A DNA stretch of 33,937 nucleotides, taken from positions 1-33,937 of the forward strand of contig JAYVTG010000116.1 of NCBI GenBank assembly GCA_043774625.1, given 5' to 3'. This document shows, one piece after another, positions 1-6,841 of the stretch (position 1 is the first letter of the stretch; every line of letters begins with the position of its first letter). This DNA comes from JAAFIP01 sp043774625. GTDB lineage: Bacteria; Pseudomonadota; Gammaproteobacteria; Burkholderiales; Burkholderiaceae_C. A program made the position numbers and the translations under genes. Under the pieces are notes generated by a model. It was not told the DNA's origin. It worked only from the letters and a program-made list of their open reading frames with translations, and ran no database searches.

Positions 1-1480
1 GCCGTGCATCGTTCACCACCTTGGTCACGATCGGCGTGCGGCCCGGCGGCAGTTCATCGAGCGTCGACACGTCGAGGTCGGCGTAGTAGCTCATCGCCAG
101 CGTGCGTGGAATCGGCGTGGCAGTCATCATCAATAAATGCGGCTCTTCGCCTCCCTCGGTCATCTTGCTGCGCAGGGCAAGCCGCTGGGCCACGCCGAAA
201 CGGTGCTGCTCGTCGATGATGGCCAGCGCCAGGTTTTTGAAGACCACTTTTTCTTGAATGACCGCGTGTGTGCCTACCACCAGGCCCGCCTCGCCACTGG
301 CAATCAGGGCCAGCATGTCGCGGCGTTCTTTGGCTTTTTGACTGCCCGTCAACCAAGCCACGCGCACACCCAAAGGCTCCAGCCAGCCTATCAGTTTGCG
401 AAAGTGTTGTTCAGCCAAAATTTCGGTGGGTGCCATCAGCGCGCACTGCGTGCCTGCGTCAATGGCAATGGCCGCTGCCAGTGCCGCCACTATGGTTTTG
501 CCTGAGCCTACGTCACCTTGCAACAAGCGGTGCATGGGCACGGGTTGCGCAATGTCGTTGGCTATTTCTTGGCTGACGCGCCGCTGGGCTTGCGTCAATG
601 TGAAGGGGATAATTTTGAGGAACCGTGTGTACAGGCTTTCGGCGGACACGGCTTCGCTGGCTACCACCTGGCTCTGGCCAAGCTTGGAGCGTGCGACTGT
701 GGGCAAGTCGCTTTTTAGAATCGGCGCGCGCAGCAAATCACGCTCGCGTTTTGACTCTAACTGCGACAACTGCTGCGCCAACAATTCTTCTAGCTTAAGC
801 CGCTGCCAGGCCGGATGGCTGCGGTCTTGCAACTGCGCTTGCGACACGTCAGGTGCTGGGTAATGCAAAAATGATAGCGCCTTACGCATATCCCACGCTG
901 GCATTTTGCCATTTTTATCTAATAATTGTGCTGGAATCGTTTCGTCCAGCGCGCCGCAGCTGCCCGCATGGTCTAGCCCCACCAGCACAGCACGGCGCAA
1001 GTACGGCTGCGACAAACCAGCCACGGTGGAATACACAGGAGTGAGCACTTTGGGCAGTTCACCGCCAGCCACCTTGCAGGCTGGGTGCAGCATTTGCCAG
1101 CCAAACATGCCGCCCTTTAATTCGCCACGCGCGCGAATGCGCTGGCCCACGGCCAATTGTTTTTGCTGCGAAGGGTAGAAGTTGAAAAAACGCAAGCTGC
1201 ACACGTCGGTGCCGTCTTCCAGTGTCGCTTGCAGCATGCGGCGGCCTTTGTAGGTGACCTCGCAGGCGGTTACTTCACCTTCAATCTGCGCCGTGTCACC
1301 GTCGCGTGCATCGGCCAGTGGGGTGATCTGCGTTTCGTCTTCGTAGCGCAGGGGGATGTGCAGGGCCAAATCAATCGGGTGCAGCAAGCCCATTTTTTCT
1401 AGCGCTTTTTGCGGCGCGGTTTTGGGCGGTTGGCTGGGTTTGGGTGCTTCAGCGTTGGCTGGAGCGGCTTTTTGTGGCAT
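1..1480 (-). CDS. recG: ATP-dependent DNA helicase RecG (5' part; 3' end outside window)
   Basis: RecG is a superfamily 2 helicase that remodels stalled replication forks and Holliday junctions. Reading the minus strand from the ATG at 1480 gives an open frame of 493 codons to the window edge. It has an N-terminal wedge/OB region, then Walker A (GDVGSGKT, about residue 320), the DEQHRFG box (about 420) and motif III TATPIPRT followed by LAMSYYADLDV. Known RecG proteins are about 690 residues, so about 200 C-terminal residues are missing only because the window ends. The start is chosen for the lack of upstream in-frame sequence; a purine-rich stretch lies about 15 bases upstream. The gene is divergent from queA. 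Residues around 193-204 (PAWDMRKALSF) are encoded by DNA resembling the window's interspersed repeat. Identification is secure. Confidence 0.96.
   Translation of the reverse strand, partial: MPQKAAPANAEAPKPSQPPKTAPQKALEKMGLLHPIDLALHIPLRYEDETQITPLADARDGDTAQIEGEVTACEVTYKGRRMLQATLEDGTDVCSLRFFNFYPSQQKQLAVGQRIRARGELKGGMFGWQMLHPACKVAGGELPKVLTPVYSTVAGLSQPYLRRAVLVGLDHAGSCGALDETIPAQLLDKNGKMPAWDMRKALSFLHYPAPDVSQAQLQDRSHPAWQRLKLEELLAQQLSQLESKRERDLLRAPILKSDLPTVARSKLGQSQVVASEAVSAESLYTRFLKIIPFTLTQAQRRVSQEIANDIAQPVPMHRLLQGDVGSGKTIVAALAAAIAIDAGTQCALMAPTEILAEQHFRKLIGWLEPLGVRVAWLTGSQKAKERRDMLALIASGEAGLVVGTHAVIQEKVVFKNLALAIIDEQHRFGVAQRLALRSKMTEGGEEPHLLMMTATPIPRTLAMSYYADLDVSTLDELPPGRTPIVTKVVNDAR
871..902 (-). 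repeat. Interspersed ~43-bp repeat, copy 1 (inside recG)
   Basis: The minus strand reads GCCAGCGTGGGATATGCG and then a GCTATCA core, close to the consensus GCCAGCGTGGAATATGCGCG followed by AGCTATTAAATTCATAGTA. It lies within recG in a reading phase different from the other coding copies. Because ALSFLH-type residues are normal for RecG here, this copy could be partly coincidental. Confidence 0.5.
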
Positions 1481-1482
1481 GG

Positions 1483-1492
1483 GATAATTATC
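1483..1492. promoter_or_regulatory. 10-bp palindrome next to recG start
   Basis: GATAATTATC is a perfect palindrome lying three bases upstream of the recG start codon, inside the roughly 50-base recG/queA divergent interval. The position suits an operator or an AT-rich promoter element, but nothing else in the sequence identifies a regulator. Confidence 0.2.
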
Positions 1493-1527
1493 TCTTTTAA
1501 CTTGGCACGGATACGTCCCATCCTCAA

Positions 1528-1570
1528 GCACTATGCATTTAATAGCTGCTCGCGCACATTCCACGCTGGC
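1528..1570 (-). repeat. Interspersed ~43-bp repeat, copy 2 (over queA start)
   Basis: The plus strand holds the reverse complement of the consensus: GCACTATGCATTTAATAGC, then TGCTCGCGCACATTCCACG, then CTGGC. The AT-rich core forms GCTAT/ATAG hairpin arms. The apparent queA start codon (1533) lies within this copy, and the copy encodes LIAARAHSTLA. Confidence 0.8.
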
Positions 1571-2732
1571 TACAGGCCTAAATGGCTCCCAAAACACTAC
1601 TTTGAAGGCTAGCGACTTCGATTTTGACCTGCCCCCTGACTTGATTGCCCAGCACCCGGCCGCTACACGCAGCGCATCGCGTTTGCTCGATGGGCGCGGG
1701 GCGCAGGCCGTAGACCGCACGTTCAGCGACTTGCCCAGCTTGCTCAACGCGGGCGACCTGCTGGTGTTCAACGACACCCGCGTGGTCAAGGCGCGCCTCT
1801 TTGGCGAAAAGTCCAGCGGCGGCAAGGTCGAGTTGTTGATCGAGCGCGTGGTGCAAGGCTTTGAGGTGGTCGCCCACATGAAGGTCAGCAAAAAGCCGCC
1901 ACTGGGCGGCGTGCTGCACATGGCGGGCGGCACGCGGGGTGGTGGTTTTACGGCCACGCTGATGGGCCGCTGGCCGACCGATGACGGCGCGCTGTTTCGC
2001 TTCATGCTATCTGACGACCCGTACGTGCTGATGGAAAAGTACGGCTGCATGCCGCTGCCACCTTACATCGAGCGCCATCAAAACGAGAGCACGCAAGACC
2101 CGAGCGAGGCGCAAGACGCACAGCGTTACCAAACAATCTTTGCCAAACACCCAGGCGCGGTGGCAGCGCCCACCGCTGCGCTGCATTTTGACGAAGCGGT
2201 GTTGGCCGACCTGCAAGCACGGGGCATACAAAAAGCCAGCGTCACCCTGCACGTGGGCGCGGGCACCTTTCAGCCCGTCAAGACCGAGAACATCGCCGAC
2301 CACCAGATGCATTTTGAGCGCTACAGCATTCCCGCCGCCACGCTGCAAGCCATTGCCGATTGCAAGGCTCGGGGTGGCAAAGTGGTGGCAGTAGGAACAA
2401 CCACAGTGCGCTCACTGGAAAGCTGGGCTGTGCGGGCGAATGCACAACCCATGGCAAAACAAATGGGGTCAAAACAAATGGGGTCAGACCCCATTTATGC
2501 CGACACCGGTTTTTTGGAGACCAATATCTTCATCACACCCGGCTTCCAGTTCAAAGTGGTAGACCTGCTGGTGACCAATTTTCACCTGCCCAAAAGCACG
2601 CTGATGATGCTGGTCAGCGCCTTTAGCGGCCATGCGCGCATCATGGCGCTGTACCAGCACGCCACTACGCAGAAGTACCGATTTTTTAGTTATGGCGACA
2701 GCATGTTGCTTGAAAAAGCAAGATCGATATAA
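1533..2732 (+). CDS. queA: S-adenosylmethionine:tRNA ribosyltransferase-isomerase QueA
   Basis: QueA transfers and isomerises the ribosyl moiety of SAM onto 7-aminomethyl-7-deazaguanine in tRNA, giving epoxyqueuosine. Family hallmarks are the SDFDFDLPPDLIAQHPA N-terminus, LLVFNDTRVVKARLFG, HVGAGTFQPV, and the C-terminal FITPGFQFKVVD and TNFHLPKSTLMMLVSAF. At 399 residues it is longer than E. coli QueA (356). Two additions explain this. The first about 23 residues come from an interspersed repeat, so the functional start may be the TTG at 1602, directly before KASDFDFDLP. A second insert of about 20 residues (MAKQMGSKQMGSDP region) comes from a 15-bp tandem duplication plus palindrome. No clear ribosome binding site precedes either start. 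queA normally sits directly beside tgt; here a cassette separates them. Confidence 0.95.
   Translation: MHLIAARAHSTLATGLNGSQNTTLKASDFDFDLPPDLIAQHPAATRSASRLLDGRGAQAVDRTFSDLPSLLNAGDLLVFNDTRVVKARLFGEKSSGGKVELLIERVVQGFEVVAHMKVSKKPPLGGVLHMAGGTRGGGFTATLMGRWPTDDGALFRFMLSDDPYVLMEKYGCMPLPPYIERHQNESTQDPSEAQDAQRYQTIFAKHPGAVAAPTAALHFDEAVLADLQARGIQKASVTLHVGAGTFQPVKTENIADHQMHFERYSIPAATLQAIADCKARGGKVVAVGTTTVRSLESWAVRANAQPMAKQMGSKQMGSDPIYADTGFLETNIFITPGFQFKVVDLLVTNFHLPKSTLMMLVSAFSGHARIMALYQHATTQKYRFFSYGDSMLLEKARSI
2456..2496. repeat. 15-bp tandem duplication plus GGGGTCAGACCCC palindrome inside queA
   Basis: The unit AAAACAAATGGGGTC occurs twice in tandem (2456-2470, 2471-2485). The second copy forms a perfect 10-bp-arm palindrome, AAATGGGGTC-A-GACCCCATTT (2476-2496). 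The insert keeps the queA frame open and adds residues absent from typical QueA. A shorter relative, GGGTCAGACCC, occurs at 11636-11646. Palindromes of this style resemble REP sequences mobilised by RAYT transposases, but no such transposase is present in the window. Confidence 0.85.
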
Positions 2733-2759
2733 TAAAAGTATTACGACTGAGGTATCGAT
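2723..2759 (+). promoter_or_regulatory. Candidate vapBC promoter/operator with nested inverted repeats
   Basis: ATCGATA (2723-2729) and TATCGAT (2753-2759) form an inverted repeat directly before the vapB start codon. Nested inside is TAATA-aaag-TATTA (2730-2743). VapB-type antitoxins usually repress their own operon by binding such repeats. The site overlaps the queA stop codon, so the cassette promoter abuts queA with almost no spacer. TGAGG at 2748-2752 is a plausible ribosome binding site. Confidence 0.45.
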
Positions 2760-2966
2760 ATGACAACTGTCACACTTTCCCCCAAATTTCAACTCGTCAT
2801 CCCACAAGATGTGCGCGAGTCGCTCAACTTAAAGCCTGGCATCAAAATGTCAGTATTCAAGTTCGGACGCTCGATCCAGATAGTTCCTGTGCCAACACTG
2901 GCGGAGTTGCAAAGTGAGCTACGAGGCTGCGGCAGTGACATCATTGATGAGCCGGAGCGCTTTTAA
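2760..2966 (+). CDS. vapB: AbrB/SpoVT-domain antitoxin, VapB-type
   Basis: This 68-residue protein has a swapped-hairpin AbrB/MazE-like DNA-binding N-terminus (VTLSPKFQLVIPQDVRESLN, then LKPGIKMSVFK) and an acidic tail (LRGCGSDIIDEPERF) of the kind that blocks a toxin active site. It is the DNA-binding antitoxin partner of the PIN-domain gene that follows: the stop and next start overlap by one base (TAATG), implying translational coupling. TGAGG lies about seven bases before the ATG. Inverted repeats just upstream are the likely autoregulatory operator. Family assignment is confident; the exact partner specificity is inferred from adjacency. Confidence 0.88.
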   Translation: MTTVTLSPKFQLVIPQDVRESLNLKPGIKMSVFKFGRSIQIVPVPTLAELQSELRGCGSDIIDEPERF

Positions 2967-3391
2967 TGGCCTCGGCTAAACCTAAAACCACCAAAGCTAC
3001 TCAACCATTGGTACTCGATTCCTCGTGTTGGCTAGAAGTTTTTGATGGCGGCGATAGAGCCCATCTTTTTCAAGAGCAAGTTGCCAAAGTTGAAGAATTG
3101 ATTGTTCCAGTGATGACGATTTATGAAGTCTTTAAGTATTTGCGTCGCAAGCTCGGGGATGAAGGCGCATCACGTGCCGCCACCTATATGCAGCGCGGAC
3201 ATGTGATGGACCACGACCTAGCGCTAACTCTTGAGGCGGCTGCCAACGGCCTCCCACTAGCCGATAGTCTGATATACGCAACCGCGCAACTCCACCACGC
3301 AGTGCTATGGACGCAGGATGCGAATTTCAAAGACCTGCCTGGGGTGAAGTATTTTTCTAAATCGCTAAAGTCGCCCGGAGTCAAAAAATGA
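2966..3391 (+). CDS. vapC: PIN-domain ribonuclease toxin, VapC-type
   Basis: This 141-residue PIN-domain protein carries the expected acidic residues: D18 in LVLDSSCW, E54 in TIYEVFKYL, D100 in LADSLIYATA and D118 in LWTQDANF. VapC toxins are Mg2+-dependent endoribonucleases, typically cutting tRNA or rRNA, held inactive by VapB. The gene overlaps vapB by one base and is followed 31 bases later by an ABC-type ATPase gene on the same strand, so all four cassette genes may form one transcript. The lysine-rich N-terminal 13 residues are a family-atypical extension. There is no sign of truncation. Confidence 0.88.
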   Translation: MASAKPKTTKATQPLVLDSSCWLEVFDGGDRAHLFQEQVAKVEELIVPVMTIYEVFKYLRRKLGDEGASRAATYMQRGHVMDHDLALTLEAAANGLPLADSLIYATAQLHHAVLWTQDANFKDLPGVKYFSKSLKSPGVKK

Positions 3392-3422
3392 AGCGTAGCT
3401 CTGCCAAGAATAAGGAGTTCAC

Positions 3423-4844
3423 ATGTTGACGAGATTAAGAATCAACGGATTTAAGAACCTTAAAGAGATTGATTTGCGATTTGGTTTTTTTACCTGCATC
3501 GCCGGATCAAATGGGGTCGGAAAATCTAACTTGTTTGATGCAATCTGCTTCCTCAGTGAGCTCGCATCTATCCCAATAGTTCAGGCAGCCACGCACGTGC
3601 GCGGCTCAAACGGTCAACTATCAGATATCAAAAGTCTATTTTCAGTTGACAAAAAAGGTAATGCATTGCCCATGGAGTTTGTGGTCGAAGTTATAGTGCC
3701 CAAGAAAGTGGAAGATGACTTCGATCGCGCAGGTGAACCAACAGCCACCTATCTTGAATATAGTCTTACGTTACATTTAGTGGATGGTGATGAAGCTGTT
3801 TCAGGACGCGATCCTATTTATATTCAAGCGGAATCGCTGCGAGCCAAGAGAAAGAAAGAAGCTGAAAAGGAACTGGGTTTTACCAAATCAACTGAATTCA
3901 TAAAAAAGTTTGTAGTAGATCCCAAAAAGCGCAATAGTCCTTATATTGATACTACCGAGGATACTGCTAGCAAAGTAATACGACTATGGGGTGAGGGTGG
4001 TCAGAGGGGGCAGCCTCCTGGAGTTCCTGCAAGGAAATCGCCGCAAACTGTACTGGCTGGCGTGAACGCCATATCGCATCCGACGGCTCTCGCCTTAAAA
4101 CGTGAAATGCAATCATGGAAACTGCTACAACTTGAGCCTACGGCTCTGCGAACACCTGACGAATTTGGCGGAAATTCTGTCGTTACAGCCAACGGAGGAC
4201 ATCTTGCTGCTGCATTGCATCGCACAGGCTTGTACGCGGATGTTGCGGCATCATTGTCAGAATTGGTGTCTGGTATTGAATCTGTTGAAGTAGATAGTAA
4301 CGATGTCCGCAAGCTCCGAACATTGTGCGTGAAGATGAACGGGCAGAGGTTTACAGCAGGTGCTTTATCCGATGGAACGCTCAGGTTCTTAGCATTGGCA
4401 GTAATGGCCTCAGACCCAGATGCATATGGTGTAGTGTGTATGGAAGAGCCGGAAAACGGTATCCATCCTTTACGAGTCCCCCAAATCGTGCATCTCGCGC
4501 GACAGTTGTCGGACTTGGACAATGCTCAACCTGCTGACTGGGATGGCATCGACAGACTCAGGCAGGTCATTGTCAATACGCACTCACCTTTAGTCGTCGC
4601 GGAGTTGGACAAAGATGAACTAATTATGGCCGATGCGTATTACGCTGATAGCGCGCAACTTGTCAGGTTCAAACCAATTTTTGAATCTTGGCGTGGAAAC
4701 ACGTTAAACGCACACAGCTGTATATCAAAAGGGAAAGTTCTTGCTTATCTCAATGGGGCGTTGGGGCGACAAGATGAAGGTAAGGTTAAAAAATGGGCGC
4801 AAGATGAAAGTGTCAAAGCCCCAGTTCAGCCTAAATTAATTTAG
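3423..4844 (+). CDS. OLD/RecF-like ABC ATPase (AAA_15/AAA_21 type), putative defence ATPase
   Basis: The 473-residue protein starts RLRINGFKNLKEIDL, typical of SMC/RecF/OLD-like ATPases. It has Walker A GSNGVGKS (residues 28-35), a charged helical middle (about 135-175), an ABC signature-like LSDGTLR (315-321), Walker B VVCMEEPENGIHP (337-349) and a switch histidine in NTHSP (385-389). A strong ribosome binding site (AAGGAG, 3411-3416) precedes the ATG. There is no fused TOPRIM nuclease as in classical OLD; instead a small DUF4276-like gene follows after seven bases. Such ATPases act as sensors or regulators of an effector in anti-phage systems such as PARIS. Base composition is visibly more AT-rich than in queA and tgt, suggesting transfer. 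The ATPase family is certain; the defence role is inferred from architecture and neighbours. Confidence 0.85.
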   Translation: MLTRLRINGFKNLKEIDLRFGFFTCIAGSNGVGKSNLFDAICFLSELASIPIVQAATHVRGSNGQLSDIKSLFSVDKKGNALPMEFVVEVIVPKKVEDDFDRAGEPTATYLEYSLTLHLVDGDEAVSGRDPIYIQAESLRAKRKKEAEKELGFTKSTEFIKKFVVDPKKRNSPYIDTTEDTASKVIRLWGEGGQRGQPPGVPARKSPQTVLAGVNAISHPTALALKREMQSWKLLQLEPTALRTPDEFGGNSVVTANGGHLAAALHRTGLYADVAASLSELVSGIESVEVDSNDVRKLRTLCVKMNGQRFTAGALSDGTLRFLALAVMASDPDAYGVVCMEEPENGIHPLRVPQIVHLARQLSDLDNAQPADWDGIDRLRQVIVNTHSPLVVAELDKDELIMADAYYADSAQLVRFKPIFESWRGNTLNAHSCISKGKVLAYLNGALGRQDEGKVKKWAQDESVKAPVQPKLI

Positions 4845-4851
4845 CACTCTT

Positions 4852-5490
4852 ATGAACATCATACGCACAGGCCTTATTACTGATGGCTCATCAGACCGCG
4901 CTTTGATACCACTAATAACCTTGTTGCTTAAAGAGTATTTGCAATTGCCTTATGAGGCAATTGAATACATTAACTGCGACACCAGCGATCTAACTAAAAA
5001 AGTATTGAGTGTGGCTGAAAATTACGCCCTCGATATTCTGTTTATTCACCGTGACTCGGAAAATGAGTCTTGGGACAAAAGATACCAGGAGATAAAAGCT
5101 GCTACGCCGCAGAGCTTGGAGGGAAAAGTTATAGCTGTCATTCCCATAAAAATGACGGAAGCGTGGCTGCTGACTGATGCAAAGGTAATATGCAATGCCG
5201 TAGGCAATCCAAATTCGACGATCAATCTTGCCTTGCCAACTGCTAGAAAATTAGAGACATGTGCAGCTAAAACGGTTCTGTTAGCTGCACTAACCGACGC
5301 GAGCGGATTTGGCACGCAGCGTAGACGCAAGTTTAGACCCGAGCAGTTTCGTCATCGAGTTGCTGAATTGACGGTAGATCTAACGTTACTTCGAAAAATT
5401 CCTTCGTTTCAGAGATTTGAAAATACTGTCAAAGGGCTGCTGCAGACGCTCAACCAAACTCGCCACGCTCTCGATCATGCTGAAATTTGA
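4852..5490 (+). CDS. DUF4276-like, TOPRIM-reminiscent putative effector protein
   Basis: This 212-residue protein has the pattern of DUF4276-like partners of ABC ATPases: GLITDGSSDRALIPL (D11, D15), a hydrophobic strand ending in FIHRDSENES (D68, E70) and IPIKMTEAWLLTDA (E103). The order of an acidic-G-x-S-D loop, then a D-x-E loop after a strand, recalls TOPRIM nucleases, though the usual first-motif Glu is Asp here. I infer a nuclease or other effector controlled by the upstream ATPase (gap seven bases). Its last 14 bases overlap the tgt start, so its C-terminus (about LDHAEI) is read from tgt leader sequence in another frame. That suggests the cassette joined tgt by insertion. The catalytic activity is not demonstrated by sequence alone. 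Confidence 0.7.
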   Translation: MNIIRTGLITDGSSDRALIPLITLLLKEYLQLPYEAIEYINCDTSDLTKKVLSVAENYALDILFIHRDSENESWDKRYQEIKAATPQSLEGKVIAVIPIKMTEAWLLTDAKVICNAVGNPNSTINLALPTARKLETCAAKTVLLAALTDASGFGTQRRRKFRPEQFRHRVAELTVDLTLLRKIPSFQRFENTVKGLLQTLNQTRHALDHAEI

Positions 5491-6673
5491 CATTCTCGCT
5501 ACCGACCCCGTCAAGCAAACAGACCAAGGCGCTTACCCAGGCAGCCACGCCCGCCGAGGCGCACTCACGCTGAACCACGGCGTGGTGCAAACGCCCATCT
5601 TCATGCCCGTGGGCACCTATGGCACGGTCAAAGGGGTTATGCCGCGCAGCTTGCATGAGATGGACGCGCAGATTATTCTGGGCAATACCTTCCATCTGTG
5701 GATGCGCCCTGGCCTGGACGTGATGGCGCAGTTTGGTGGCCTGCACCAGTTTGAAAACTGGCACAAACCCATCTTGACAGACAGCGGCGGTTTTCAGGTC
5801 TGGTCGCTGGGCGAGATGCGCAAGATCAGCGAGGAAGGCGTGCGCTTTGCGTCGCCCGTCAACGGCGACAAGCTGTTTCTTACTCCCGAGATCAGCATGC
5901 AGATTCAAACCATTTTGAACAGCGACATCGTCATGCAGTTTGACGAATGCACGCCCTATGAAAGCAAAGGCGTGCTCACCACCGAGCGCGAAGCCCGCGT
6001 GTCGATGGAGCTGTCCATGCGCTGGGCCAAGCGCTGCCAAGATGAGTTTGCGAAGCTGCAAAACCCGAATGCACTCTTTGGCATTGTGCAAGGCGGCATG
6101 TTCGAAGGCTTGCGGGACGAATCGCTGGCTGGGCTGGAAGCACTCAACATGCCCGGCGTGGCCGTGGGCGGCCTGAGCGTGGGTGAACCCAAAGACGACA
6201 TGATGCGCGTGCTGCAACACATTGGCCCCAAGCTGCCCGCACACAAGCCGCATTACCTGATGGGCGTGGGCACACCCGAAGACCTGATAGCCGGTGTGCA
6301 AAACGGCATTGACATGTTTGACTGCGTCATGCCGACCCGCAATGCACGCAACGGCCATTTGTTCACCCGCTTTGGTGACGTGAAAATTCGCAATGCGCGC
6401 CACAAGACCGACGCAGGCCCGGTAGATGCGACCTGCACTTGCCATGCCTGCAAAGGATACACGGATGAGAAAGGCAGCACGACGGGCGGATTTAGCCGCG
6501 CCTATCTGCACCACCTGGACCGTTGCGGCGAAATGCTCGGCCCCATGCTGGCCAGCATCCACAACCTGCACTACTTTTTAAACCTGATGCGTGAGGTGCG
6601 CGAAGCGCTGGATGCGGGACGATTAGGTGCGTACGTAAAGCAATTTCACGCTGATCGCGCGCGTGGCGTGTAA
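5477..6673 (+). CDS. tgt: Queuine/preQ1 tRNA-guanine transglycosylase Tgt
   Basis: Bacterial Tgt exchanges guanine-34 of GUN tRNAs for preQ1, the step before QueA. The 398-residue frame from ATG 5477 has general-base D102 (TDSGGFQVWSLG), FDECTPY, GIVQGGMFE, GGLSVGEP, nucleophile D282 (FDCVMPTRNARNG) and zinc ligands C320, C322, C325 and H362. An open frame extends 60 bases upstream, but MLKFDILATD is the family-like start. Spacing from C325 to H362 is about eleven residues longer than in E. coli Tgt, because TDEKGSTTGGF is inserted between CKGY and SRAYLHHL. The start lies inside the end of the upstream DUF4276-like gene, so tgt may be translationally coupled to the cassette. Confidence 0.96.
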   Translation: MLKFDILATDPVKQTDQGAYPGSHARRGALTLNHGVVQTPIFMPVGTYGTVKGVMPRSLHEMDAQIILGNTFHLWMRPGLDVMAQFGGLHQFENWHKPILTDSGGFQVWSLGEMRKISEEGVRFASPVNGDKLFLTPEISMQIQTILNSDIVMQFDECTPYESKGVLTTEREARVSMELSMRWAKRCQDEFAKLQNPNALFGIVQGGMFEGLRDESLAGLEALNMPGVAVGGLSVGEPKDDMMRVLQHIGPKLPAHKPHYLMGVGTPEDLIAGVQNGIDMFDCVMPTRNARNGHLFTRFGDVKIRNARHKTDAGPVDATCTCHACKGYTDEKGSTTGGFSRAYLHHLDRCGEMLGPMLASIHNLHYFLNLMREVREALDAGRLGAYVKQFHADRARGV

Positions 6674-6674
6674 C

Positions 6675-6687
6675 GCACACTGTGTGC
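6675..6687. other. Palindrome just after tgt
   Basis: GCACAC-T-GTGTGC is a perfect 6-bp-arm palindrome two bases after the tgt stop. No T-tract follows, so it is a weak candidate for a terminator or protein-binding site. The remainder of the 168-base tgt/DUF1800 interval shows no other feature. Confidence 0.25.
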
Positions 6688-6841
6688 ACCATGGCAGTGC
6701 CAAAAGTGCAAGGCATCCATTTATTCATGCGAAATTCACGCTTGGTAACTATTGTTTCCTGATTTTGAAGCGAATGTAGTTCGGGCACTGCAATTGGCCG
6801 TTAAGGTGGAGGCCTTTAGTTTTCAACAACAAGACTTTTCA

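Noticed and set aside
2760..5490. Prophage or transposon carrying the queA-tgt cassette
   Set aside because: No integrase, transposase or clear flanking direct repeats were seen, so the cassette is described only as an insertion of unknown mechanism.
5450..6571. 373-codon minus-strand open frame opposite tgt
   Set aside because: It is antisense to a fully intact tgt and has His/Ala-rich composition typical of a shadow frame.
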